64,000 bases of DNA from Nereocystis luetkeana (Eukaryota > Sar > Phaeophyceae > Laminariales > Laminariaceae): positions 8,838,388 to 8,902,387 of the forward strand of contig JARUPZ010000008.1 in the NCBI GenBank assembly GCA_031213475.1, read 5' to 3'. This document shows positions 37,533 through 49,260 of this stretch, piece after piece. The notes beneath the pieces are model-generated. The model did no database searches. It was given only the letters and a program-made list of their open reading frames with translations, and was not told where the DNA came from. A program made the position numbers and the translations under genes. Position 1 is the stretch's first letter. Every line of letters begins with the position of its first letter.

Positions 37533-40500
37533 TCAACACATGGGTTCGAAGCCATCGTCACACTTGTGGTCGAAACACGCGGAGTGCGTCACCTTCACCT
37601 CGGTGCCGCCCAGACCGGTGTTGCCCTTCATGATGGTCTCCGTGCTGTCATAGAAGCGGATCTTGTCCGCCTTTTTGAACCTGTTCGAGAGGAACTGGGT
37701 GCCGTCGGCCTCCTTCACCTTCACGCTCTCGCCCTTGCCACTGAACTTGTTTTCCTTGAAGACGTTGTCCTTGGATCGCCCGGATCTCGTGACCTCCGGC
37801 TTGTCGGCTCCAAGGTACGTCAAGAGGTTGTGCCTGATCAGGAGAGGCGTAGTCCGGCAACGGGTTGTGCGACGAAAAAAACTCAAGTTCAGTCTCATTC
37901 GCCCGTCTTGCGATATATTTCTATCTGAAGAGATCCACTTCTTTTTTTTTTCGTCAAGAATATATATTATTTGACCCCGATTGAGATCCCGAGATAGCAA
38001 CCAATATAATTATTATAATAGCTGGTATATATTTTCATCAGACAGTCTACGACGAGCATGAGCGCCCACAAGAACGGCTACAGTAGGATGCATGCTGCGG
38101 TAGGGGCGCGTCGATTTTGTTGGAGGCTCCTCGCTCGAGGACGAGGGTCTCTATCTCGCTCTGAAGCTGACAACCATGTATCAGGTAGTTACTACAGTAC
38201 GTAACAGCAGTAACAGCTTCGAGGTCCATTGTTTCGTCGAAACTTGTCTCTGCAGGCTGTGCTTGATTTGATGGTTCGATTGTGCGTACCACGGGTTTCC
38301 CATGGCCTCATGCAGGATATGCATCCCGCGTAGGAACGAGCAGCACAGTACCTGAAGCTGAAGAATCGGGGGACTGTGTGTATCAAGATTAGCAATGGTA
38401 TGGCTTTTGCTACTGTTAGGAATACAGTTACCATCATTACTGGCCTTCCAACGATACTGGGTAAACCCTCGGTTTGGGGACCCAGACGCTCAGGGCTGGT
38501 CTGCTCTAAACCCTCCGCCTCTGTCGCAGCATGGGTCGCCACAGGATCGTGTTGAGCCCGTGCCGTGCGAACGCTTACACGGTAGCTCGGACGCCAATTA
38601 GCACAACCCCCCAGCAATGCAGTTGGTTGCCTTTGCGGAAATCGTCCATTTTTACCGTCAAATTTTTCCCCCTGATGTCTCCCAAGAGGATTTATTACAC
38701 GCCAGATCTCGGTATTTTTAGGACAAAAGTGGAACTGCGAATGTAGAGGCGAAATCTCGGCGAGACGGACGAAACGTACTCAAACGCTGTCTGACAAGCG
38801 GTGGGAGGGGTGGACGAGTCAGCATAGCCTAGGACGGATCTTGTGTTGCGGAAAGTCCAGACATGACTCCTCACTTCTTGGAGTCGTGGAATTCGTTGTC
38901 GTAGATGAAGTTGTCGCCGCACCCCACGGAGAGTCTCATGCCGTAGTAGTTGTCCTTGATGTTGTTGTGCGAAATTTCAGCGTCGAAAACTTCCAGCAGC
39001 GCTATTCCGGCATCGCCGTTGTCATGGACGTAGTTATCTGAAGCAATGGACGTTGTAGGGATCAGTGATAGGAGGGGGAAAATCAATCTGATTGACAGGA
39101 ACGCATGGGTGATGATTCGTTGACGCAGTAGTTCCGGTGCATGTTCAAAGCTGACGCAAGCACTGCAAAAAATTGTACCCAGTGTAATATATTCGGTCGG
39201 GCATCTCTTACAACAAGTGTACGCGTGTCCCGAGATGGCCGGACGAGCTTGGGTGCAAACCATAACCAATACAGTTCTCCGCCGATGACGCGATCAATTT
39301 AACAGTGTGTACGGCGATTGAGTTCGTTCTGATCAAAAGGCATGGCCTGTTGGACGCCACCTTACAACCGACATCTGATCTTCCGAGACAGCTCCTCACC
39401 TTTAACGATGGCGTTGTTGCTGCTCCGGTGAAGGAAAATGCCTGCAGAATTGCGGGAGCCGCCGTAGACCTCGTTTCCCTAAAATGACGGCATAGATCGG
39501 ACAAATAAATGGGTGTGTTTTTCGAGCATTCCAGCCATAGATTGAGATAGAGATACGGGGGGTAACCACGACGATGTAGCAATTCCACAAGTGTCGTGGA
39601 GCGGCACAGCAGCGTCATGCGTGCGTCGGGTCCAGCCACGTGGTATGTCGTGTTTTTCCCGTCTCTCGCTTCCTGGAGTGATAAATCGACCGGATACATG
39701 CTTTGGCTGACTACTGCCGTACGTCCACCGCATAATGTGCGGTGAGCCAGACCCTTGTTACCTGAATAGACACCCCGTTGCAGCGCTCCGAGGCGATGAT
39801 GCCGTGCCATTCGTTATCGAACACCTTGTTGTCGTGGATGGTCAAGTAATCGCTGTCGTCGTGGGGGTCAAAGCCATACCCGGAGTTGTCGTGCACCCTG
39901 TTCCTCCTCCAGTCTCCCTTCTCGTGACCGTACGTGTAAACACCGAAGTTGTTGTGGTGGATGTCGGAATCGTAGATGTTGCCGTAAACATTAACCTTGT
40001 CAAACACTTTAGGGTTGCTCTTGTTCGAGCAGTACCCGCGGACCTGGTAAGAATATCGATCGGTTCAAACGTTGGAGAATTAATCGATACAGTGCAGGCG
40101 ACCACACGAGTTATATATCCCGAACGTTTTATAAAAAGCGCAGCTCGTTTTTCGTTGAGCCTGGCGAGACGGCCACAAACCGATCGGCCCAGGATAGATA
40201 TACATATGGCGTAAAGGGTATATTTCAATCCGTCGAACCAATTTTTAAGGGTGAGCGATAGTTTTTTTCTTCCAAGTAGATACGTTTGCCGCTATTGATG
40301 GCGCGATTGCTGTTTCAATTTCGAATGTGGACAGATCGATCAGGCGTTGTATACAAACACATTGGCGTGATACACGCCAACGCACAGAGATAAATATCTG
40401 AAAGGCTTCGACCGCGTCAAGAATTATAGCGAGAATTACGAAGTTCCGCGTGGTTTTAACAACTTTTCGCCTCAAATCCGCGCGCTGCCTCCATCGATCA

Positions 40501-42637
40501 TTGAATTTCCGCCTAGTTGTTAACAGCAGCTGACTTTCGACCTACGCACCTTCCACGTGAGGCCGTAGCTCTCGCTGTCGGGGAAACCTAGGTAGGCCAT
40601 CTCGCTGTCCACGATGTCCATCCGCGCCTCTCCCATGTCGTCCTTAGCCTTGCCAGAGCAACGCTCTCTGCTGTCGGTGATTACCTCCGAGATCGCGCTG
40701 ATGTGCGACCGCCCGTCGGACTCATCTTTGTCGTAGTAGTTTCGATCAGTATCCCAGGCCCACACCTAAAGACGGTGTGGCGCGTGGGAGGGATCACGGT
40801 CACAAATTGAACGTGACACAAGAAGATGGGAAAGAGACACGACCTTCGACACGTGGCCGATGAAAAATTCAAGGGGCAGAGGGGGGTTGGGACGCTGCAG
40901 CCAGGTGAATAAAGTAAAAAAAAAAACATACCAGCTACCCGGTCGCGGAAACCGCGGGAAGCGGAACGCATAGAACGGGCAGGGATGAGCGAGTGAGCGC
41001 ACATAATTCCGACAACGTTTTGGAATCGTGACGGAAAAACAAACAATGGGAGGGCTACTTCGTCGTTGTCGCATACGGATATGTTGACGGAAAAAAAATG
41101 TTTCCGGCAATTTCTCGCAAGCCCAACTGAACATACTCCGTGCGTGCGAATATAGGCGTCCGGGGGCTACAACCCACGTGCTTTTTACTAATCTATGGTG
41201 TCATACATCGATTGATAGTGTTGGGAGACATGCGATTTGGCAGATAGCGCACAGGCGTGAGTCCAGTCACCTTGGTGCCTACGAAATCCAAGCTCCCGCC
41301 GTGAGCGCGCAGGTTGATGAATTTTTTCTTCGTACTGAGCAGACGTAGCTCGTCAGAATCGCCGCCGCCCGATTTACCGTGCACCTTGAAGGACGAGAGA
41401 ACAGGGCCATGGGTGAGATGATATGACGACAGCAGACGCCTGCGTGCTCGACAACAATGACACAGCAATATTCTGCTGAAACCTTCCGGTTTGACGAGTT
41501 TTTGAAGAGCACAACCCAATGTCTACGGAATATGACGGATTTGTGTGTTCCTTGATTAGATCGGTATTTATTATCCCATGGGGATAGTTCATCGCGTTGT
41601 ATTGTCATGTTGTTTCGAGCCCAGTATTTGTTTGTGCGATGCCAACATATTGTTTGCCTAGTGAGGACCGCAGCCCGGCTTTGGAAACAACCTACTTGGG
41701 TATTTGAGTGGTTTGCCCCAAAAACGGGACTGCAGTCCTAAAAGGGTTGACGTAAGAGCCTCCCAACACTAGTAGGTACCACCCCTCTGTCTTGGTATGC
41801 TTTCGTACTAGGAGGTCGGGTTTTTCGTTAAGCTTAGGGGGGAGGGGGTGCGATACCCAAAAAATTATCCCCCAATATATGATTCAAAGACGTATTGCTA
41901 GAAGCGAAACAAACAAGCCGGGGACTGAGCTGGTCGCGGGCAGTAATCATCGGTTACAGGCGAACGTCTCGGCGTTCGGCACTGGACCAAGGGCCGCAAC
42001 GCGAGAAAATCACGATTCCGACTCCCAGCATGTATATCCGCTCTGTAGACGCCTCTCAAGACATGTGTATCCGCTCGGTAGAAGCCTCTCAAAACCATGT
42101 ATATCCGCTCTGTAGACACGCACCACGAAGCCTTGTGGACTCGAACAATCATGCTTCGATTTGTCGTCCCCAAATCCCGAGTGTGTTGGAAATTATTGAC
42201 CAATTTTCCAAGTCGTAACCGACCCCTCCGCTTCCCCCCCCCGAATACACAACGCTTCAAGGTGCTTCAAGGCAATGTATATATCGGCCTACCTTCAGCG
42301 TGATGCCGTCTTTCACGTACAGGTCGTCCGTGAGCAGCCACCTCCCCGTGACCTTGTCGCTGATGTCGCCATTCTTGTCCACTGCGTACAACGGCCCCTC
42401 GCCCTCCCTGCGTTCCCAGATCTGTTTCAATGTAATGCAGCCGCCTCGGGTTCGGCCGTTGGCCGACTCGATGTACAGCCGGTCAGACGCGCCGGAGTAT
42501 CGAACCGAGACGTCGATGCTCTTGTTGCAGCTCGGCTTCGAGATGGCTTTGTTCGGGGAGCTTGTGTCTCTCGCGGAGGCTCCTAGCCTGAAAGCGAATG
42601 CACCGAGAATTACCGCTGTTTCGAGGGCCGGCCTCAT
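37533..42637 (-). CDS. Mannuronan C5-epimerase, seven exons, 499 aa
   Basis: Converts beta-D-mannuronate to alpha-L-guluronate in the alginate polymer, setting cell-wall gel stiffness; secreted or endomembrane. Exons: 42637-42293, 41384-41271, 40765-40550, 40043-39762, 39478-39400, 39037-38875, 37833-37533. All introns are GT-AG, phases 0,0,0,0,1,2; the exons sum to exactly 1500 nt including TGA. An N-terminal hydrophobic stretch (residues 8-17) suggests a signal peptide. The right-handed parallel beta-helix shows as N-D/H-N-rich turns from about residue 230 to 470. The active-site motif YGFDPHD lies at 281-287; Tyr281, Asp284 and His286 align with the AlgE4 catalytic Tyr, Asp and His. GDWRR (268-272) precedes it. 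No WSC domain. The Cys-rich tail ends DDGFEPMC. The length fits the family's epimerase domain. Start alternative: ATG at 42764 (MRFWLVAALV, a stronger signal peptide) spliced 42700 to 42587 through a 112 bp intron gives 504 aa. The gene looks intact. Confidence 0.95.
41662..41750. mobile_element. Family P MITE inside intron 1 of the epimerase gene
   Basis: A near-palindrome (AGGACCGCAGCCCGGC at the left; GGGACTGCAGTCCTAAAAGG at the right) lies in intron 1 (42292-41385). It is far from both splice sites and does not disturb the exons. Confidence 0.8.
42029..42128. repeat. 33-34 bp minisatellite, three units, in epimerase intron 1
   Basis: Units start at 42029, 42062 and 42096. Each contains CATGTATATCCGCTCTGTAG or a close variant; the first two continue with GCCTCTCAA. 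Confidence 0.85.
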
Positions 42638-42639
42638 CC

Positions 42640-43640
42640 TGACAGCCTGTTGTGATTCCAGATCTGCGCAGGCATATTGGCAACAGGATTGAGTCATACT
42701 GCAGGGATAGCGTTGCTGCGATTGATGGTGGACAGACAAGGGCGGCCACGAGCCAGAAACGCATATGACAGGGGGAACGAAAACCGCGGTTTACACAACA
42801 CTCGGCCGATTGAGAGGATATGACGCCGTGGAGAAAAAACAACCTGCTGCAAAAAAGTTGATTTTGGCGTGGAAGGCGTTTGCAGTAACGTTTCCTCGAT
42901 ACAATACTTCTGGATCTACCGACTACCGCCTACATCCACGATCTGCAGCCTAGCCCGAACACGGCCGGGCATTTTCCTCGTCCATTTAGAATCGGTTGCT
43001 GCGATGGGGCCCAATTCTGAACGCAAATGTCTACGTGACAGTTGAAGAGCCATAACCATCCGTCAACTCACGCATGGGGGAAATCATGCACAGTGTTTCA
43101 CGGCAAAATCACCACGGAAAATGTCAAGCATACCGCGGAAAAAGCCTTTCGAACAGTGTTTGTTTCCATGTTAAACCTACGCTGGGAGTGCGGGAGTAGT
43201 AAATTGACGGAGTACATACCTATACAGTGCGTAAGAGCCGTTTGATGCAAGGATGAATTGTAAAACAACGGTACGATGCAGACGTGACCGCACCGAACGA
43301 GAGTTTTCCCCTATCCGCTTAAATAATTGAGTTGTAAAGCCGCGATACCGTGCATAGATCAACGTACAGTACAGCTGAGTTGTCAAGCCATAAAAGACTC
43401 GTTGATTCCAGGTACACCATACCGTGGGGCTCGGCTACCAAACGTCGTCCATAAATGGGATCCCATGGTTTCGGATACCGTCGGCGCATGTTCCGGTGTG
43501 AGATATGGTTACCCGTAAACGTTCCAATATTGGTTAACGCGGCCGTTTGTTGCCGCCAACACTTGTACCGTGTGTTTTTGCTGTTACCGTTTTCCGTTTT
43601 TTTAGGTACCAGGTATGTGCTCTCAGTGTAGCAATAAACG
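42640..43640. other. Upstream region of the epimerase gene, no clear promoter
   Basis: I see no TATA box at a sensible distance from either candidate start. Short frames on both strands are not gene-like. Apart from the alternative first exon (42764-42700) nothing can be defined. Confidence 0.4.
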
Positions 43641-43649
43641 GTGCAGGAC

Positions 43650-43795
43650 AAGACTCAGTTGGAACTGGGCCGACGACCGCTCAGTCGTGTTCGACAAAGG
43701 ATTGAGAACGATGTTCCCCGATACAGAACAAAACTCCGTTCGAACTGGGCCGCTGCCCGATCAGTAGCATTCGATTTAGAAGATTATGAAATAAA
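43650..43795 (+). repeat. Tandem duplication, period about 80 bp
   Basis: GAACTGGGCCG recurs at about 43662 and 43742, within two similar units that also share CAAGACTCAGTT or CAAAACTCCGTT and CGATCAGT or CGCTCAGT. Confidence 0.65.
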
Positions 43796-44660
43796 CTACT
43801 CAATACCTAGGGGTTTCATAAGTTTTCGAGACTTGGAGGGGCGCATACCTTTCGTCTGTGTACGAAACACATACCTGGTATAATACACCAGGACCTGTCC
43901 TGCCAGTAAATGGACAGTTGCGATAATGATCCCAACCATGTACAGGAATGAATTATACACCACGTGTTTCAAGTAGTATGCCCCTGATCACATAGTGCGT
44001 AGCCCCTTGACAGCAAAGCGTTCGCGTTGAGAGTAGTTGGAAAACGATATTCCTCCGTCGATCCGCCCGAAGGTGGGAGTAGTGATGTTGAGTTACCCAC
44101 TCATCCCACCACTGTAGGGGTTGGACTTTTGCCTTCTGGGGCAACATTTTCTGTTCGATTGACCTCCACAAGTGAGCAACTAGTAGTATACTGGATAGTA
44201 TGATATTTATGCTTGAGTGAATTGTTTAGGACTAGGACGTACAGCTCTTGGTCGGAGACAGACTACAGTCCTTCGAATTCTCGTTTCGGGTGAGAGAGGA
44301 AAGAACCTAACGGAGGCCGGCCCCCGCGGTATACGGGTGTTCTATTTTCCTTCGCCATTGGCGTACAATGGACCGGGGCCGATGCTGCGACGGGCATTGC
44401 CCAGTTTCCGTACTTCGGAAGCTGCGTCGTTCGAATGCCCGCACAGCAATAATATTAGTTCTTCGTATAATAAAAGAAATAGCACCAGACGAAAATGGAA
44501 ACGAAACGCCTCGTGCGGACGCCACATCCGTCCGTTTCGGTTCTCCTCAATAACAAACCCAGCCGCGATGAGACAGGTGCAGAACACCGTACACGCTGGC
44601 GAGTTGTGCCGAAATCGAAACGGTTGCTCCTCTACAGTATGGGCCCGCCAACAAGAAACG

Positions 44661-44751
44661 CCTTTTAGAACCGCAGTCCCGTTTTGGGGACAAACTACTT
44701 GAAATTTGAGTGGTTTGTCCCCAAAACGGGACTGCAGTTCTAAAAGGTTGA
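44661..44751. mobile_element. Family P MITE, best-preserved copy
   Basis: Arms CCTTTTAGAACCGCAGTCCC, then GTTTTGGGGACAAAC, and the near-perfect inverse, ending TTCTAAAAGG. The loop is TACTTGAAATTTGAGTG. The whole could fold into a long hairpin. Confidence 0.85.
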
Positions 44752-44985
44752 GCGGGCAAACCTTCTAAACGCCCTAGAGCATAGCCTAGTTTGTGGTATT
44801 ATTTAGTGTGGTTTTCGCCACCGAGCATGATTTTCTTAATAAAAAAGAAATCGTACCATTTAGCGTCCACCCCAACTCCGGCCTATGTTCTTACCATGAA
44901 ATTTCTCATTCGCGGGTCTACACTGTGCCTGCCTTTATTTGAGCCATAGCGAGTTACTACGGAAGCCATCACTGCTTCCCCTGTG

Positions 44986-45030
44986 TGCTGCGGCTACTGC
45001 TTCTGCTGCTCCTGCTGCTGCTCCTGCTGT
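44986..45030. repeat. CTG-type microsatellite
   Basis: CTGCTG and CTCCTG triplets. It encodes a false leucine-rich signal peptide in one frame. Confidence 0.85.
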
Positions 45031-45229
45031 CTACCACACTGCCCTCTGTCGCAATTGATAGCTACCTCTGCTGCAGCTCTGGCAGCGTATGGTTCAGCGT
45101 GGTGTATGATTGGGAATTAGGTTGGTTTTGTTCCGTCCACCCAGCCTCCGACTCGCACGTGCTGCACGGAAGATGGGAAAGCCGGTCTGGCATTTGGTAT
45201 GTAGAATTTACGGTCCTCGCACACCATAC

Positions 45230-45289
45230 ACACACGCACGAAGAAAAAAATGGGCGAACACACACGCACGAAGAAAAAAATGGGCGAAA
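45230..45289. repeat. Two perfect 30 bp tandem units
   Basis: CACACGCACGAAG, then AAAAAAATGGGCGAA, is repeated exactly, starting at 45231 and 45261. Confidence 0.9.
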
Positions 45290-46014
45290 TACGTTTTGAC
45301 CTTTCTGTTCGGCGAAGCTTTATTCCTGGACGAATCTTTCTAAGGAACACTCCAAGGGCGTAATACGACCACTGCTGCCGCGGTGGCATCATTTTCGCGT
45401 GTAGCTCCGGGTTTGAATTCCAACCGTGAAGGCCAGCAGTAATGACACATACTCGTATACCTACCATATGTTTGAATGTACGGTAGCTTGTATTGCTTAC
45501 CCTTTTGAACTCTTCAGCATTGGTGTCTTGGTAGTAGGCAGCAGTATAGAGCCTTGCTTGACGCCGTACTCGTAAATAACTAACGCGTGTACGTACGGGC
45601 CTGAGTACAGGAAGCAGTGCGATTACATAGAAAGTTGCCTTAGGATCGTGTACATACCGGTAGAGGATGATATTCGATGGTCAATACGCCTGTTGCACGG
45701 CACACTTCAATTTTTCGTCCGTGTACGGAAACACAGAAACGTCCCGTGTTTCGGGTACAGGTACACCAGCATGATACAGACAAGATTAGGGTTAAGAGTA
45801 CCGTTGTCGCATTAACTTGTGTCATCGTGGCCATGTCAAACCTGTAAAGCTAACATCCCTTTTACCCCTGCGAAAACGGCCCCGCAAGACACGTGCTTCC
45901 TTCCGTGTAGGGTTTGTCCTCCACAGCGCGGGTGAAAATTGTAAGGGGTTCTTTTGAAGGGTAAGAGTACCGGTGGCTGGCGGCGATTTGTAGATGCCTA
46001 TTGCCATACCTGGT

Positions 46015-46345
46015 ATCATTTATCATCACAGCCCACATGTTCTCTCCTTCGTACGAACCAAAGGCGTATCTCAGATCCGGGGTCACAAGGTAGGCTTTTC
46101 TCCTTCCTCCCACTACGGTTCGCGCCTTACTCATGCATCGTGAGAAGCCTTCGGTCCTTTCTTCCCTCGTCGATTCGCATCGAATTGCACCTACCCACGC
46201 TACTAATGGTACAGATAGGCGCTCTCAGCAGTGGAATCCGTTTTTTTTTGTCATTTGATGCAAATAAAGTAACAAAATCCGACCCACGCGGACTTCGAAC
46301 TCCAGCACCAACTGTTGGTAGCATCCGTGGGTATGTCTAGACCAA
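46015..46345 (-). mobile_element. SINE, near full length, minus strand
   Basis: The minus strand reads a tRNA-like head with B-box-like GAGTTCGAAGTCC, then GGGTCGGATTTTG, then GTGGGTAGGTGCAATTCGAT, then TCGACGAGGGAAGAAA, then the CCCCGGATCTGAG block. The 3' end has no long A-tail and abuts a TACCTGGTA motif (46007-46015). Confidence 0.75.
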
Positions 46346-46434
46346 GACGATCAGTTGTGTAATGTCGACATGATACTTATTGCAAAGTTGAGCGTTGAGT
46401 TGGTACCTGGTACGAGCGTACTTATTTGTTGGGT

Positions 46435-46624
46435 TGTGTTAGGTCAACTGCACAATTCGATACGAGTCGACGAGGGAAGAAATTGATGGACCCGTATCGC
46501 GATAAAAATACAAGGCAGGCGTACCGTAATGTGTGGGGCGGGGAGAGGAGCCTACGGTAGTGTGGACGTTGTACGACTAGGAGGGGGTGAAGACAATCAA
46601 TGGGATGGGGGGGGGGGGGGGGGG
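46435..46624 (+). mobile_element. 5'-truncated SINE ending in poly-G instead of poly-A
   Basis: It begins in the body at GCACAATTCGATACGAGTCG and follows the family to the last body word, CAATGGGATGG. There it continues into 18 G (46607-46624), exactly where the copies at 90 and 53710 switch to A. Confidence 0.75.
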
Positions 46625-46856
46625 AGCCCGAAAGAATGGGTCTCCCCAGGTACGTTGTCTACTACTTACATACCAGAATGAATGACGCTCATGTCGTATT
46701 AATAGTGGAAAACACACCAGCCACAAACGCGCCAGTCAATAAGAAAGAAGAGCTACGCGTGCAGTAAGTAAACTTCCGAGAATCACTGCACGCAACTGTT
46801 ACTCTCTGCAATACCTATGTGCAGCCCACTATAGGACTAATCGCCTACACAAAATA

Positions 46857-46961
46857 TTACGGGGGGCCATAGTAAATAGGCTCAAATTGTTAGTAAACAT
46901 GGGTAAATATGTAGGTTTTTGTGGGTACCATAGATCCCCTATTTACTTTGGTCCCCCGTAA
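46857..46961. mobile_element. Family M MITE, copy 3
   Basis: 105 bp, TTACGGGGGGCCATAG to GGTCCCCCGTAA, flanked by TA on both sides (46855-46856 and 46962-46963). Confidence 0.9.
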
Positions 46962-47753
46962 TAATATTAATAGGAAGCCAACTAAACCCCGACCCAATAA
47001 TTTGGGCACGCATCCTTCAAACTTTAGCGACGTGCCGCACAACTTCTCACAACCCCACCCGACCTAAAAACACCATACCGTACAGCCGCAACCACTTTGT
47101 CTTTTCTGCTCCCCAAACAAAAAGGTCAATTCTAAAGTCGTCCCGAGCAGCAACTGCTGTTTTCACAGCAGTACGAGTACAGCAGGCACCCCACCCGGCC
47201 GTTCCGAGTGCAGATACACCTTTTCAAGTGCTGGGGCGTGTTTAATACTCCTGTGCACAAGTATATATTGCACTTTAATTTGCTGCAGACTCCCACGAGG
47301 ACCGGGTTCGAATCTCTGGGTTGGTGCTCCCGCATGCCAGAAAGGCTGCCGGTGGCTTTGAGGCATACATTATGGCGTGCGTACTCGTGAACTGTCTGTC
47401 CCGTGTTGTGCGTACTCGGGCGTGTGCAGTGTACCAGGCTGGCGTGCCCCTCCGTCAGGCACAAGGGGAAAACGCTGCAATCTCGTGGGGCTAATGTGAT
47501 AGTATTGCGAGGCTGAGGTGCTCTGTGGCAGTGGTAGTTCGGGGTATATTGCTGGCAGACTGTTGAGGTACTTGCTACCTGGTACCTGGTACGATATACT
47601 TCCAACAAAAAAGAACCACGTGTTTCAAAAGATTTACAATGCCGGTATGCTGTTGAAAATACCGTTCTTGGTACGAGCATACCTGCTGAATTTTTAAAAG
47701 GGCTGCCTGGTATGACTGTGTGCACGTGGCAGCATCGTGGTCCCTCCGTTCTG

Positions 47754-47797
47754 AGTAGTTTGTCCCTGAAACGCAACTGCGGTTCTAAACGGGTTAA
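47754..47797. mobile_element. Half copy of family P MITE
   Basis: Only the right arm is kept (GTAGTTTGTCCC, then ACTGCGGTTCTAAACGGG), running into TTAA. Confidence 0.65.
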
Positions 47798-47877
47798 GAG
47801 CCGGCGAAAGAGCCGCAGGAGGGCGTTTTTCTCGCAACGCGTGGACAGGATCCTTCAATCCCTTTAAAGCGTGAGAA

Positions 47878-47945
47878 AGCACAATTCGATTCGAGTCGGC
47901 GAGGTGGGATTGGTGAACCCATGATGGCGTGAAAACAGTAACCTG
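47878..47945 (+). mobile_element. SINE core fragment
   Basis: CACAATTCGATTCGAGTCGG matches the SINE body core; the rest is decayed. A similar scrap lies at about 49770-49830 (TCGATTCGACGCGAGTCGAC). Confidence 0.45.
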
Positions 47946-48418
47946 TGCACTACAGTTGTAACGCACTTGGTGTGGATGATACAAAAAAACAAAGGGCACC
48001 TATAGTTGTACCAATATTTACGGTGTCTCCCAGCTGCGTGGGATGCGTACAGCGACAGTCTAATCGTTTTGACTCGCGCTAAATGGAGGACGTCACGGTG
48101 GCACATTCCCTGCAGGTTGTTGGTCTTACTACGTGGAGAGCCACTCGTGACCGCCTCTGCTTCGAGCCCTCCAAAGGATTACATACAGGCTCTTAAGATA
48201 ACAAATAGGGCTCGTGGGGTTAGGTATCGGGTGACCCGACGTGCAGATGTGAAATTGGTCAGCAACGACTTGCAGGAATATTTTCAAGTAATCGTACCGT
48301 CCATAATCTAGGGCTAGACCATGCAATCTTTGTACCGGTGGAGTGAAAAAACAAAATGGCCTGAAAAAATTGAAAGGTGAAACAAAAAAAAAATGGCTCA
48401 CTTTGTTTGCGCCAACCT

Positions 48419-48510
48419 CGTACGGGCGCCCGTGAGAAAGAGGAAACGACAACCCACCTCCGGAGGTCAGAAAGGAAAAACTAACAGGAGCGTGTTGTGA
48501 TTGCAGGACG
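48419..48510 (+). repeat. Dispersed repeat (family D), copy 1
   Basis: Matches 60373-60470: TACGGGCGCCCGTGA or CACGGGCGTCCGTGA, AAAGAG.AAAC and CAGAGGTCGGAA or CGGAGGTCAGAA, followed by a similar GTTGTGAT word. Confidence 0.6.
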
Positions 48511-48744
48511 AAATCAGAAAATGACTTTTTTTCTTAGTCTTCGATTTCACTCGATGGTAGTCTGTGTAGTGAAGAAAAAAAAGCGCCGCGCCAAGGGTTG
48601 CATGCCGTGCCAAGGGTGCACGCGGATCTGAATCCCAGACACGACAATAACACTCCCCCGCGGACGGCCAAAATACAACTTTTTATTTTATCCACGTGTT
48701 TTTGTTTTGTCTCACACGCTTGAAGACACTGCTCTTATGTGTGG

Positions 48745-49260
48745 GTGTGTTTTTCACTCTAAACCGTTCTTTCTACCCGTCTACATCCAGCACAACCGGT
48801 GTCCGTGCCGATTCTTCAAACCTACGTGGAGAGATACAAGTTCTGTGGCAACAAAACATACGCCACACAGACGTACTACTTTGTTACCTGCGCATGCAGG
48901 AAGCACAGCAGCAGACAATGCAATTGTCATATGTCACAATACTGCAAATGACACCATACTGCATATGTATGACAGGCACGACATCGAATATTCTTCAAAC
49001 CGATAAAACAGAAAAAAACTACGAAAAACAAGAACAAAGAAAACCAATCGAAAGAGAAAAATAAAAAAAGATTGAAGAAAAAAACTGTCGTGCCTCCCCA
49101 GAGGGGATATGGCAGGCACTTCAAAAGAACGAGCTACGAAAAGAAGAGAAAAGAAAAACACCACTACTTCGAATGGAAGATAAAGACATAAAAAGATAGT
49201 CACAGGGGATCAAGCGCGAAAAAAAAACAAAACACACACACAAAGGAAGACCACATTCGA
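48745..49260 (+). repeat. Family C repeat, long copy
   Basis: The left part contains ACCGTTCTTTCTACCCGTC and TGTCCGTGCCGATTCT and aligns with the reverse strand of 50950-51152 and 59955-60140. The right part is A-rich with GAGGGGATATGGCAGGCACTT and aligns with the reverse strand of 50640-50950. I see no conserved protein frame, so it is probably a non-autonomous element of about 500 bp. Confidence 0.65.

Noticed and set aside
37648..37974. Frames overlapping the last epimerase exon on both strands
   Set aside because: Shadows of the real exon in other frames.
42097..42303. Frames on both strands covering the 33-34 bp units in intron 1
   Set aside because: The repeated peptide simply reflects the minisatellite. 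It lies within a well-defined intron.
44985..45299. Open frame starting with a perfect-looking leucine-rich signal peptide
   Set aside because: The leucines come from a CTG microsatellite and the tail from a 30 bp tandem repeat. No independent support for a protein.
47285..47345. Second tRNA or SINE head around GGGTTCGAATCTC
   Set aside because: Only the B-box-like word matches. There is no A box at the right distance and no SINE body follows.
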